From Azospirillum rugosum (GTDB lineage Bacteria > Pseudomonadota > Alphaproteobacteria > Azospirillales > Azospirillaceae), in assembly GCF_017876155.1 (NCBI RefSeq), contig NZ_JAGINP010000032.1:1-64000 (forward strand): 64,000 bases of DNA. Reading direction: 5' to 3'. This document shows, one piece after another, positions 32,690-40,860 of the stretch; the first letter of the stretch is position 1, and each line of letters opens with the position of its first letter. The notes under the pieces were generated by a model that was given only the letters and a program-made list of their open reading frames with translations, had not been told where the DNA came from and did not search any database. The position numbers and the translations under genes were made by a program.

Positions 32690-33709
32690 TTACCGCGGTC
32701 CCGCGCTCTGGTAAATTTGATCGAAGACGCCGCCGTCCGCGAAGTGGGTCGCCTGCGCCTTGCGCCAGCCGCCGAAGGTCTGGTCGACGGTCACCAGGCG
32801 GACGTCGGCGAAGCGTCCCGCATACTGGCGGGCCAGCTCTGGATGGCGCGGACGGTAGAAGTTCTTCGCGGCAACCTCCTGCCCCTCGCGGGTGTAGAGG
32901 TACTGCACATAGGCTTCCGCGACCTTGCGGGTCCCCTTGCGGTCGACCACGCTGTCCACCACGGCGACCGGCGGCTCGGCCAGGATCGACAGGGGCGGGA
33001 CGACGATCTCGAACGTGTCGGCGCCGAACTCCTGCAAGGACAGGTAGGCCTCGTTCTCCCAGGCGAGCAGCACGTCGCCCTGGCCGCGCTGGACGAAGGT
33101 CAACGCGGCACCGCGGGCACCGCTGTCCAGAACCGGCACATGCTTGTACAGGTCGGCGACGAAGGCCTTGGCCTTGGCCTCGTCGTTGCCGTTCTTGTCC
33201 AGCGCGTAGGCCCAGGCGGCCAGGTAGTTCCAGCGGGCGCCGCCGGACGTTTTCGGGTTGGGCGTGATCACCTGCACGTCCGGCCTCACCAGGTCGTCCC
33301 AGTCCTTGATCCCTTTGGGATTGCCCTTGCGCACCAGGAACACGATGGTCGAGGTGTAGGGGGAGCTGTTGTTCGGCAGGCGCGACTGCCAGTCCTTGGC
33401 GATCAGCCCGGCGTCGGCGATGGCGTCGATGTCGTAGCCCAGCGCCAGCGTGACCACGTCGGCGTCCAGCCCGTCCATGACCGAGCGCGCCTGGCTGCCG
33501 GAGCCGCCGTGCGACTGCCGGACCACGACGGACTGCCCCGTCTCCGCCTTCCAGGCCCGGCCGAAGGCCTGGTTGAACTCCGTGTACAGCTCCCGCGTCG
33601 GGTCGTAGGAGACGTTCAGGATGGTGTCCCCGCCGGCCGCGCGGGCCGTGGCGAGTGCCGCGAGCAGCAGGCCGCCGACCAGGACACTCAGACTGAAGCG
33701 CGACGTCAT
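32690..33709 (-). CDS. Sulfate/thiosulfate ABC transporter substrate-binding protein
   Basis: A 339-residue periplasmic protein. The signal peptide is MTSRFSLSVLVGGLLLAALATARA. The mature start LNVSYDPTRELYTEFNQAF is the Sbp/CysP signature. Sulfate-binding motifs include VRQSHGGSGSQARSV, DVVTLALGYDID and NPKTSGGARWNYLAAW. No CysT/CysW/CysA genes adjoin it, so it must work with a transporter encoded elsewhere or serve as a spare binding protein. It is followed by the cupin-regulator remnant. Confidence 0.92.
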   Translation of the reverse strand: MTSRFSLSVLVGGLLLAALATARAAGGDTILNVSYDPTRELYTEFNQAFGRAWKAETGQSVVVRQSHGGSGSQARSVMDGLDADVVTLALGYDIDAIADAGLIAKDWQSRLPNNSSPYTSTIVFLVRKGNPKGIKDWDDLVRPDVQVITPNPKTSGGARWNYLAAWAYALDKNGNDEAKAKAFVADLYKHVPVLDSGARGAALTFVQRGQGDVLLAWENEAYLSLQEFGADTFEIVVPPLSILAEPPVAVVDSVVDRKGTRKVAEAYVQYLYTREGQEVAAKNFYRPRHPELARQYAGRFADVRLVTVDQTFGGWRKAQATHFADGGVFDQIYQSAGPR

Positions 33710-33834
33710 GTGGAATTTCCCGCGGATACGTTCCGTACCGGGGATTAGAACACCAGAGAAGTCTATCCTTCAAGTGGATTTTATTTTCCAGAAATGTGGA
33801 ATTCCTCGCCCCATTCGACAAACGATAGGTGTAT

Positions 33835-34590
33835 TTAACGGAACGCCTCCCTCAGGCGCTTTGCTTCGGCCACCAGCCCGGGCAGCAGGGCCAGGGCCTG
33901 CGCGTCCTCCCCGCCGCGGCAGGCGATTTCGATGCGCGTCGCGATCCGCATGACGGCCGTCCCGCCGAAGCTGCCGGCCAGGCTGGCCAAATCATGCGCC
34001 TCCGCCGCCAGCCGACGGGGGTCGCCCCCCTCGGACAGCGCCTCCAGCCGGAGGAGCCGGCGGTCCAGATCGCCGAGAAAGCTGTCGATGATCATCCGCC
34101 GTTCCGCGTCCGGCAGCGAGGCTGTCGCCTGGTCGAGGATCGCGCTGTCCAGCGGCGGCGGCGCGCCCGTCCGGCCCTCCTCCTCCGCGCCGCCGGATGG
34201 CGACAGCCAGCGCTCCACGACCGCCAGGAGGGCCGCGGGATTGACCGGCTTGCCGAGGTGGTCGTCCATGCCCGCCGCCCGGCAGGCCTCCCGCGTCTCC
34301 GGCAGGGTGTCGGCGGTCAGCGCGACGATCGGGACGTGCGCCCAGGGATCGCCCAGCGCCCGGATGGCCTGCGCCGCCGCGAAGCCGTCCATGCCCGGCA
34401 TCTGGACGTCCATCAGCACGAGGTCGGCGCCGTTGCCCAGAAGGAGGGACACCGCCTCCGCCCCGTCGCCCGCGACCTCCACCGCATGGCCGGCGCGGCG
34501 CAGCAGGGACGCGACGATCAGCTGGTTCGTCGGGTTGTCCTCCGCGACCAGGATGCGCCCGGTCAACGTCTGGCCCCGGCCCTCCGCCAT
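33835..34590 (-). CDS. Receiver-HPt phosphorelay protein
   Basis: A 251-residue protein. The receiver (residues 11-128) has acidic pair E17-D18 (ILVAEDNPTNQ), acceptor D61 (LVLMDVQMPGMDG) and K114 (GKPV). The histidine phosphotransfer domain (about 150-251) has probable H199 in AEAHDLASLAGSFGG. It has no DNA-binding or catalytic output, so it is an intermediate relay module. Its start overlaps the stop of the sigma-54 activator by 1 nt (TGATG), showing tight translational coupling. No kinase is adjacent. Confidence 0.85.
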   Translation of the reverse strand: MAEGRGQTLTGRILVAEDNPTNQLIVASLLRRAGHAVEVAGDGAEAVSLLLGNGADLVLMDVQMPGMDGFAAAQAIRALGDPWAHVPIVALTADTLPETREACRAAGMDDHLGKPVNPAALLAVVERWLSPSGGAEEEGRTGAPPPLDSAILDQATASLPDAERRMIIDSFLGDLDRRLLRLEALSEGGDPRRLAAEAHDLASLAGSFGGTAVMRIATRIEIACRGGEDAQALALLPGLVAEAKRLREAFR

Positions 34591-36008
34591 CAGCCCCCTC
34601 CCCCGTCGCCGTCGGTTTTCCACTGCTGGAGCTTGCGGTAGATGGTGGACGGGCTGATCTCCAGCAGCGAGGCCGCGCGCGGGACGTCGTCGCCGCACAG
34701 GCGCAGAGCGCGCTGGATCATGTCCTTTTCCAGCCGCCAGAGGGGCGTGATGGTCTCCTCCGCCGGGTCGGCCGGGGGAACGCCTTGGGCCGCCACCGGA
34801 ACGGCTGCGGCCCGGCGCGGCGTCGCCCCACCGCCCCGCAAGGGCGGCGGCAGCATGTCCGCCGTCACGACCTCGCCGTCGTGCAGGACCACGATCTGCC
34901 GCACCACATTCTGCATCTGCCGGATGTTGCCCGGCCAGTCGCAGGACCGGAAGGCGGCCTCGACCTCCGGCGCGAAGGCGGTGAATCGGCGCCCTTCCTC
35001 CCGCGCGCAGTCGGCGAGCAGGGCGCGGGCGATCAGCAGCGCGTCGCCGCCGCGGTCGCGCAACGGCGGCAGGTGCAGCGGGATGACGTGCAGGCGGTAG
35101 TAGAGGTCCTCGCGGAAGCGCCCCTCCTCCACCTCGCGCAGGGGGTCGCGGTTGGTGGCGGCGACGAAGCGGACGTCCACCTTCTCCGCCCTGGAGCTGC
35201 CCACCGGCTGGATCACCCCGGTCTGGATGAAGCGCAGCAGCTTGGCCTGGAGGTCGAAGGGCATCTCGCACACCTCGTCCAGGAACAGCGTCCCGCCGTC
35301 CGCCTGCGCCGCCGCCCCGACGCGGTCGGCGGTCGCCCCGGTGAAGGCGCCGCGGACGTGGCCGAAGATCTCGCTTTCCAGGAGGTCCTTCGGGATCGCC
35401 GCGCAGTTCAGCGCGACGAAGGGCTTGCCGCGGCGCGGGCTGGCCTGGTGGATCGCCTCCGCCGCGACCTCCTTTCCGGTGCCGCTTTCGCCGGTGATGA
35501 AGACGCTGGCGCGGCTGGCCGCGACGCTCTCGATCGTGCGGTAGACGGCCTGCATCTCCGGCGACGCGCCGATGAAGCCGTGGAAGCGGTCGCGATCCAG
35601 GTCCCGGCGGTAGCCGTCGACCATCCGCGCCAGCGAGCGGCGCTCCAGCGCGTTGCGCAGCGTGACGTTCAGGCGCTCCGCCGTGAAGGGCTTGACCAGG
35701 AAGTCGAAGGCGCCGCAGCGCATCGCCTCCACCGCCACGCCGACCGAGCCGTGGGCGGTGACGACGATCACCGACACGTCGGGGTCGCGCTCCCGCAGGA
35801 TGCGCAGGACGTCCAGCCCCTCCATGTCCGGCAGCTTGAGGTCGAGGATCACGCCGTCGGGCGGGCGGGCTTCCGCCGCCGCCAGGGCGTCCCGGCCGGT
35901 TTCGGCATGGGCCACGTCATAGGCCTCGGCCCGCATGAACTCCATGTAGAGCCGGGCAAGGGGGGCCGTGTCCTCGATCAGCAGAATCCTGTGCGCCCGT
36001 GAACCCAC
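34590..36008 (-). CDS. Sigma-54-dependent response regulator (NtrC/LuxO class)
   Basis: A 472-residue activator in three parts. The receiver has acidic E12-D13 and acceptor D56 in GVILDLKLPDMEGLDVL. The AAA+ domain has Walker A GESGTGKE (173-180), the sigma-54-contacting GAFTGA loop (220-225) and Walker B GGTLFLDE (238-245). A C-terminal Fis-type HTH reads VPRAASLLEISPSTIYRKLQQW. GTG at 36008 is chosen: GGGAGG lies 8 nt upstream and the receiver begins at once, while the longer frame runs through an 18-bp tandem repeat. It is coupled to the receiver-HPt gene. Receiver wording resembles LuxO-type regulators. Confidence 0.9.
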   Translation of the reverse strand: MGSRAHRILLIEDTAPLARLYMEFMRAEAYDVAHAETGRDALAAAEARPPDGVILDLKLPDMEGLDVLRILRERDPDVSVIVVTAHGSVGVAVEAMRCGAFDFLVKPFTAERLNVTLRNALERRSLARMVDGYRRDLDRDRFHGFIGASPEMQAVYRTIESVAASRASVFITGESGTGKEVAAEAIHQASPRRGKPFVALNCAAIPKDLLESEIFGHVRGAFTGATADRVGAAAQADGGTLFLDEVCEMPFDLQAKLLRFIQTGVIQPVGSSRAEKVDVRFVAATNRDPLREVEEGRFREDLYYRLHVIPLHLPPLRDRGGDALLIARALLADCAREEGRRFTAFAPEVEAAFRSCDWPGNIRQMQNVVRQIVVLHDGEVVTADMLPPPLRGGGATPRRAAAVPVAAQGVPPADPAEETITPLWRLEKDMIQRALRLCGDDVPRAASLLEISPSTIYRKLQQWKTDGDGGGG

Positions 36009-36330
36009 GATCGAGCCCTCCCCGTCCCGGACCGGCCTCCGGTCAACCAAGTTGTAGCGCCCTTTCAACCGTCGCGCATTCCCGATCGCGGGCGTGGATC
36101 GGCCGCGGACGCCTTCTGCGACAGCATCTCGCAGCTTGAGAGCCGAAATGACGGCGGCGGGAGCGCACAGGCCCGCAAGGCGCGGCTTCCGGCCCGGCTG
36201 ACGCTTGGCCCGCGGCGTGCAGTGACGGGCTTCGAACCTGGATTGCCGACCTGGCCTGGATTGCCGACCTGGCCTGGATTGCCGACCTGGCCCGGATTGC
36301 CGACCTGGATTGTGACGCCGAGGACCGACC
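36009..36330. other. 322-nt divergent region with a tandem repeat
   Basis: The region lies between the sigma-54 activator (minus) and the acyltransferase (plus). It contains the four-unit 18-bp repeat at 36237-36308. The rest is ordinary GC-rich sequence without a coding signal. A sigma-54 type GG-N10-GC element was looked for but not identified with confidence. Confidence 0.6.
36237..36308 (+). repeat. 18-bp tandem repeat, four units
   Basis: Three identical units of CCTGGATTGCCGACCTGG and a fourth with one change (T to C at its third base) run head to tail. A partial fifth unit begins at 36309. The array ends 22 nt before the acyltransferase ATG (36331), so it lies in the 5' leader. The unit is a multiple of three, but neither strand has a supported gene through it. 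Confidence 0.85.
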
Positions 36331-36924
36331 ATGAAGACCGCCGCCCTCTCCCCGCGCCGTTGGATCGAAGCCCGCCTGCGCGCCTGCCTCCACAAGGCCC
36401 TGAACGCGCTTGGCGGCCGGCAGGCGGCGCCCGCGCAGCCCACCCCGGCGCCGGAGCGTCTTGGAGCCCCGCCGCAGGTCCTCGGCCCGTTGCGGCTGAC
36501 CCTGGGCGCCGGCTGCCGCGTGTCGGACCGGATCACCTTTTCCGGCCGGGGGACGGGATCCGACGTGCCCGAACTGTTGGTCGGGCGCAACGTCGACATC
36601 GGCTGGGAGACGACCATCGCCGTCGGCCGGCGCGTGACCCTGGGCGACAACGTGCGCATCGCCGGGCGCGCCCTGCTGGCCGGCTACCCCGGCCATCCGC
36701 AGGATCCGGACGCCGAGGCCCAGGTGGGCGACATCGTGCTGGAGGACGACGTCTGGCTGTCCACGGGCGTGGTCGTCGGCGCGGGCGTGCGGATCGGGCG
36801 GGGCACCGTGGTCGCGGCGGGCAGCGTGGTGACCCACGACCTGCCGCCCATGGTCCTGGCCGGCGGCATTCCGGCCCGGGTCATCCGCCCTCTGGTTCCC
36901 AACCCCGGGGGACGGCTCCTGTGA
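36331..36924 (+). CDS. Hexapeptide-repeat acyltransferase
   Basis: A 197-residue left-handed beta-helix protein of the WcaF/maltose O-acetyltransferase type. Hexad repeats are visible from about 55 (ITFSGRG, LLVGRNVDIGWETTIAVGRRVTLGDNVRIAG). The C-terminal VVVGAGVRIGRGTVVAAGSVVTHDLPPMVLAGGIPARVIR is the typical acyl-CoA-binding coil. The first ~40 residues are basic and amphipathic. The stop overlaps the next gene in GTGA. It probably acetylates a sugar of the same glycan as the coupled glycosyltransferase. Confidence 0.85.
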   Translation: MKTAALSPRRWIEARLRACLHKALNALGGRQAAPAQPTPAPERLGAPPQVLGPLRLTLGAGCRVSDRITFSGRGTGSDVPELLVGRNVDIGWETTIAVGRRVTLGDNVRIAGRALLAGYPGHPQDPDAEAQVGDIVLEDDVWLSTGVVVGAGVRIGRGTVVAAGSVVTHDLPPMVLAGGIPARVIRPLVPNPGGRLL

Positions 36925-38012
36925 CCGCCGACCCTGTGACCGCCGACCTGGTCATCTTCGGGAAGGAATGGGGCGTCCGCCCCAGCGGGACGGAGCAGCT
37001 CGTCCGCCGCCTCGTCCCGCAAAGCCGCCCGCAAGGGCGCCGGGCGCTGTGGGTGAACGCGGCCGGCGCCCGGGCTTCCCTGGACGCGGGACCGGCCGCC
37101 GGCGGCATCCGCGTGCTGACCCCGCGCGCGGTTCCCATGCTCTGCCATCCCTTGTCGCGCCGGGCGAACCGGCATCTGCTCGGCCGGCAGGTGCAGGGCG
37201 CCATGGCCGAGGCCGGGATCGCGCGGCCGATCCTGTGGGCCTCCTGGCCGACCGCGGTGGACGCGCTGGGGCGCCTGGGCGAGCGCGCCGTCGTCTACCA
37301 GTGCGACGACGACATCTCCGCGCTGGAGGGCGGCGACCGCGGGCCGCTGCGCGCGATGGAGGACGAGCTGGTCGAGCGCGCCGACCTCGTGCTGGCCTCA
37401 AGCCCGGCCCTGGCCGCGCGCTTTCCGCGCTACAAGACCATCCTGGTGCCCCACGGGGTGGACATGGGGCTGTTCGCCGCGCCCGCCCCACGCGCGCCCG
37501 ACCTGCCGGATGGGTTCGTCGCCGGGTTCTACGGCGGCCTGACGCCCTGGATCGACACCGACCTGATCGTCGCCGCGGCGGAAGCGCTGCCCCACTGGAC
37601 CTTCTTCCTGATCGGCCCGATCCCGGACCACCCGCCGGCGCTGAGCGGCCTGCCCAATCTGGTGCTCGCCGGGCCGCGTCCCCACGAGTCCCTGCCCGGC
37701 TATTCCCAGCACTGGACGGCGTCGATCCTGCCCCTGCGCGACACGCCGCGGATGCACGCCTGCACCCCGTTGAAGCTGCGCGAGTACCTCGCCGCGGGCA
37801 CGCCGGTGGTGGCGACCGGCGGCCCGGCGCTGGAGGGGTATCGCGAGGTGCTGGCGGCGGTGTCCGGCCCGGACTGGTTCATCCGGGCGCTGGCCGTCAC
37901 CGCCGGAAACACCAACAGCCCGGACCGCGTCCGCCGCCAGCGCGCCCGCGTCGCCGGGGACAGCTGGGACGAGGCCGCCCGCCTTGTCGCCGACGCGCTG
38001 GACCGCCTGTGA
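36921..38012 (+). CDS. Glycosyltransferase (GT-B), related to the fusion's N-terminal domain
   Basis: A 363-residue protein starting with GTG at 36921, overlapping the acyltransferase stop by 4 nt; a second GTG is at 36936. It shares the pattern of the GT part of the mutase fusion: VVYQCDDDISALEGG and LVERADLVLASSPALAARF (compare VVYDCMDELSAFHG and LMKRADLVFTGGVSL), then GFYGGLTPWIDTDLI, and the donor-site TPLKLREYLAAGTPVVAT. The domain reads as GT4-like. Substrates are unknown. Coupling to an acyltransferase suggests a decorated surface sugar. Confidence 0.82.
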   Translation: MTADPVTADLVIFGKEWGVRPSGTEQLVRRLVPQSRPQGRRALWVNAAGARASLDAGPAAGGIRVLTPRAVPMLCHPLSRRANRHLLGRQVQGAMAEAGIARPILWASWPTAVDALGRLGERAVVYQCDDDISALEGGDRGPLRAMEDELVERADLVLASSPALAARFPRYKTILVPHGVDMGLFAAPAPRAPDLPDGFVAGFYGGLTPWIDTDLIVAAAEALPHWTFFLIGPIPDHPPALSGLPNLVLAGPRPHESLPGYSQHWTASILPLRDTPRMHACTPLKLREYLAAGTPVVATGGPALEGYREVLAAVSGPDWFIRALAVTAGNTNSPDRVRRQRARVAGDSWDEAARLVADALDRL

Positions 38013-38030
38013 ACCCGGCCGCCGGGCTCC

Positions 38031-38339
38031 TTACCCCTGCGGCTCCTCCGCGTCGCGGCGCGGCCGTTTCCCGGCGCCCGCCTTCGGCGTCGGCGGGGCG
38101 GCGTCCTGGTCGGGAAGGTCGCGGCGCTGGCCGGTGTCCTCGCCGACGGTGACCGTGGTGGCCGGCCCGTCCGCCGCCGAGCGCGCCGGTTCGGGCGGAG
38201 CCTCGCCGTAGTCGCCGGTCGAAACCCCCATGCCCTGGCCGGCGCGGCCGGGCGTCACCGGCTCGCCACCGCCGACCGGGCCGAAATCGGGCGCTTGCCC
38301 ACGCCGCTCCGGCCCCTTGCCGCCGTTCCGTTCCGCCAT
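38031..38339 (-). CDS. Small hydrophilic protein, function unknown
   Basis: A 102-residue low-complexity protein rich in Gly, Pro, Glu and Arg (MAERNGGKGPERRGQAPDFG...). It has no signal, membrane segment or known motif. GGGAGAG stands 5 nt before the ATG, which supports translation. It looks intrinsically disordered. A possible weak EcfG-like element (GGAAC-N16-TGTT) lies about 35-60 nt upstream on the minus strand. It converges with the glycosyltransferase gene (18-nt gap). Confidence 0.55.
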   Translation of the reverse strand: MAERNGGKGPERRGQAPDFGPVGGGEPVTPGRAGQGMGVSTGDYGEAPPEPARSAADGPATTVTVGEDTGQRRDLPDQDAAPPTPKAGAGKRPRRDAEEPQG

Positions 38340-38442
38340 TGTGCTCTCCCGTATCCGTCGCGTGATGGGTCCCTGTGGTCGAAGGCCAACATCCGCGGCG
38401 GCGGCGAGTTCCGGGCAACCATTCCGTCGTTCAATCGGAAAG

Positions 38443-38464
38443 CGGAACGTTCCGTTCTCGGAAC
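38443..38464. promoter_or_regulatory. Overlapping inverted repeats upstream of the NsrR-like gene
   Basis: CGGAACGTTCCG (38443-38454) is a perfect 12-bp palindrome. It overlaps GTTCCG-TTCT-CGGAAC (38449-38464), a perfect 6-bp inverted repeat. They sit between the small hydrophilic protein gene (minus) and the Rrf2 gene (plus), about 100 nt before the latter. They may be operators for either gene. Confidence 0.45.
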
Positions 38465-38564
38465 GTCACCGGTGGCTGCGGCGAATTCGACCAGCCAGCC
38501 GGCGTTGGCAAGGCGCGAGCGGCGACCTATAATCATGCTTTCCTCATGCAGCTTTGGTGCCGGG

Positions 38565-39050
38565 ATGCATTTGTCGAGCTACACCGATTATGCGCTGCGG
38601 CTGCTGATGTATGTGGCCGTGCGCAACGATGGCCTGCCGACGATCAGCGAGGTCGCGCAGGTCTATGGCATTTCGAAGAACCACCTGATGAAGGTCGCCC
38701 ACCAGCTGGGGCTCGGCGGTTATCTGGAGACGGTCCGCGGACGGAACGGGGGGCTTCGGCTCGGCCGCCCGGCCGACCAGATCCGCATCGGCGACGTCAT
38801 CCGCTACACCGAGCAGGACATGGCCATCGTGGAATGCATGGCGGCGCCGTACGGCGGCCCCTCCGCCTGCCGCCTGTCGCCGGCCTGCACCCTGCGCTCG
38901 GCCCTGCGCGAGGCGCTGGAGGCCTTCCTGGCGGTGCTGGACGGCTACACGCTGGAGGACATCGTTCACCAGCGGCAGAGCGTGGCCACCCTGCTGGGCT
39001 TGCCCGTCCCGCCGCCTGTCCCGCTCCCCGAACGCACCGGAAGCCCTTGA
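38565..39050 (+). CDS. nsrR: Rrf2-family regulator, NsrR-like
   Basis: A 161-residue Fe-S regulator. The N-terminal winged HTH (MHLSSYTDYALRLLMYVAVR, then VYGISKNHLMKVAHQLGLGGYLETVRGRNGGLRLGRPA) closely follows the NsrR pattern. Three cysteines, C91, C102 and C108, stand where NsrR ligates its cluster; the C-x10-C gap is wider than in E. coli NsrR. NsrR senses nitric oxide and represses detoxification genes. No flavohemoglobin or NO reductase gene is in the window, so its targets lie elsewhere. RirA or IscR identity is less likely from the HTH sequence. Confidence 0.8.
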   Translation: MHLSSYTDYALRLLMYVAVRNDGLPTISEVAQVYGISKNHLMKVAHQLGLGGYLETVRGRNGGLRLGRPADQIRIGDVIRYTEQDMAIVECMAAPYGGPSACRLSPACTLRSALREALEAFLAVLDGYTLEDIVHQRQSVATLLGLPVPPPVPLPERTGSP

Positions 39051-39124
39051 TGCGCCGCTTTCCATGTTTGCGTTTTCATGATGGGCAACATAAATAACAC
39101 CCGTACTGGACCGGAGGTGCGGGC

Positions 39125-39757
39125 ATGCGGGTGAGCAGGGAAAAGGCGGCGGAGAACCGGCGCCGCATCGTCGACGTGGCGGGCGCGCTGTTCCGCGAGA
39201 AGGGATTCAATGGGATTGGCGTCGCCGACCTGATGAAGGAGGCCGGCCTGACCCACGGCGGCTTCTACGGCCATTTCGCGTCGAAGGACGACCTGGCCGC
39301 CGAGGCCTGCGCCACCGCCATGTCCGGTGCTGCGGAACGCTGGGCGACCCTGGCCGAGGAAAAGCCGGCGGAGGCGCTGGCGACGCTCACCGGCAACTAT
39401 CTGTCCGCCCGGCATCGCGACAACATCACCAGGGGCTGCCCCATCGCCACGCTGGGCGGCGACGTGGTGCGCCAGCCGGAACCCGTGCGACGGGCCTTCA
39501 CCGACGGCCTGCGTCCCTTCATCGACGTGCTGACCAGGCTGCTCCCCGGCGAGACGGAGGAGGAGCGCCGGGCCGAGGCGCTCGCCGCCCTGTCGGAAAT
39601 GGTCGGGGCGGTGATCCTGGCGCGCGCGGTCGATGACCCGGAGTTGTCCGACGCCATCCTGGCCGCCGCCGCCAACCACGGCCCGGCCGTTCCGCTGGCG
39701 GAAAGGAAGCCGGTGGGAAAGCGCCGTTCCAAGGCCGAAACGACTCCCGACGCGTGA
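39125..39757 (+). CDS. TetR/AcrR-family transcriptional regulator
   Basis: A 210-residue regulator. The N-terminal HTH reads RRIVDVAGALFREKGFNGIGVADLMKEAGLTHGGFYGHFASKDDLAAEA (about 13-60). The variable ligand domain contains RGCPIATLGGDVVRQPEPVR, as in AcrR-like YxaF/LmrA relatives. A good GGAGG precedes the ATG. It may repress the thiolase-MFS operon 1.2 kb downstream, whose promoter carries two palindromes of TetR-operator size. That link is inference. Confidence 0.87.
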   Translation: MRVSREKAAENRRRIVDVAGALFREKGFNGIGVADLMKEAGLTHGGFYGHFASKDDLAAEACATAMSGAAERWATLAEEKPAEALATLTGNYLSARHRDNITRGCPIATLGGDVVRQPEPVRRAFTDGLRPFIDVLTRLLPGETEEERRAEALAALSEMVGAVILARAVDDPELSDAILAAAANHGPAVPLAERKPVGKRRSKAETTPDA

Positions 39758-39784
39758 CGGGGCGTCCGGCCGTGGGCGCCCCGC

Positions 39785-40738
39785 TCAGTGGACCGCGTGC
39801 GCCCGTTCGTTCTCGGCCGACCGCCGGATGACCTGCGGCGGCTGGCCGTAGGTGCGCAGGAAGGCCCGGCGCATGCGCTCGCGGTCGGCGAAGCCGGTTT
39901 CGCGGGCGATGACGTCCATGGGGTGCCGCCCTTCCTCCATCATCACGCGCGCGGCCTCCAGCCGCAGATGCTCGACCGCCTTGGCCGGCGACTGGCCGGT
40001 TTCCTGGCGGAAGACACGGCTGAACTGCCGCGGGCTGAGGCTCGCGGCCTCGGCCAGTTCCTCCACCGACAGCTCGTTCTTCAGGTTCTCCTTGGCGTAG
40101 ATCAGCGCCTTGCGCACCCGGTCCGACTTGGGCTCCAGTTCGAGCAGCGTGGAGAATTGCGACTGCCCGCCGGCCCGGCGCAGATAGACGACGAGCTTGC
40201 GCGCCACCGCCTTGGCGACCTCCTGCCCGAAGTCGTTCTCGACGAGCGCAAGCGCCATATCCACCCCGGCGCTCATCCCGGCCGAGGTCCAGACGTTGCC
40301 GTCGACGCTGAAGATGCGGTCCTCCTCCACCTGCACCCGGGGGTACTGGCGCTGGAGGCTCCGCGCGTGGCCCCAGTGTGTGGTCGCCCTGCGCCCGTCG
40401 AGCAGCCCGGCCTCCGCCAGCACGAAGGCCCCGGTGCAGATGCCGGCGACCCGGCGCGACGCCGTCGCGGCCTCCCGCAGATAGGCCAGCAGCCCGTCCG
40501 ACGACGGCTTCACGATCAGCGAGCCGATGGTGATGGTGGTGTCGCGGAACTCCGTCCCGAAGGGCGCGGTGTCGATGTTGAAGCCCAGCGAGCTTTTCAC
40601 CGGCCCGCCATGCTCCGACAGGACGTGGACCTCGTAGGCAGGGCGGTCCAGCACATGGTTGGCCATCTCGAACACCGAGAGCGCCGCCATTCCCATGACC
40701 TGGAAACCGTCGAAGACCAGGAAACCAATGGCGGGCAT
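39785..40738 (-). CDS. GlxA-family AraC-type transcriptional regulator
   Basis: A 317-residue protein. The N-terminal DJ-1/PfpI domain (IGFLVFDGFQVMGMAALSVFEMAN; nucleophile-elbow-like VAGICTGAFVLAEAG) is followed by a C-terminal AraC double HTH (VEELAEAASLSPRQFSRVFRQETGQSPAKAVEHLRLEAAR). GlxA-type regulators sense small metabolites. It is divergent from the thiolase-MFS operon across 223 nt, so it is a second candidate regulator of that operon. Confidence 0.88.
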   Translation of the reverse strand: MPAIGFLVFDGFQVMGMAALSVFEMANHVLDRPAYEVHVLSEHGGPVKSSLGFNIDTAPFGTEFRDTTITIGSLIVKPSSDGLLAYLREAATASRRVAGICTGAFVLAEAGLLDGRRATTHWGHARSLQRQYPRVQVEEDRIFSVDGNVWTSAGMSAGVDMALALVENDFGQEVAKAVARKLVVYLRRAGGQSQFSTLLELEPKSDRVRKALIYAKENLKNELSVEELAEAASLSPRQFSRVFRQETGQSPAKAVEHLRLEAARVMMEEGRHPMDVIARETGFADRERMRRAFLRTYGQPPQVIRRSAENERAHAVH

Positions 40739-40860
40739 GGGGCTCTCCGGATGTCTCGTTTCAGCGGTTAGCTACAATTCAGGACACTTCATAGCCGTTG
40801 CTGTCAACCGTTTCATGCGCGCTTCGGCGCTGAAGAGGGGCAGCCCCGCGCGAATTCCAG

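Noticed and set aside
36237..36308. CRISPR-like array
   Set aside because: The units are contiguous with no spacers and there are no cas genes; it is a simple tandem repeat.
36009..36659. N-terminal extension of the sigma-54 activator
   Set aside because: The extension is Arg/Pro/Ser-rich, includes the tandem repeat read on the minus strand, and precedes a receiver that starts normally at the GTG with a good ribosome site.
36222..36920. Upstream extension of the glycosyltransferase through (PGLPTW)n repeats
   Set aside because: The frame is open through the 18-bp array and the acyltransferase gene, but the acyltransferase in the other frame has clear hexapeptide repeats, and the glycosyltransferase begins naturally at the overlapping GTG (36921).
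38031..38339. EcfG promoter for the small hydrophilic protein (GGAAC-N16-TGTT)
   Set aside because: The -10 part deviates from CGTT, so it is only mentioned in the gene entry and not listed as a promoter.
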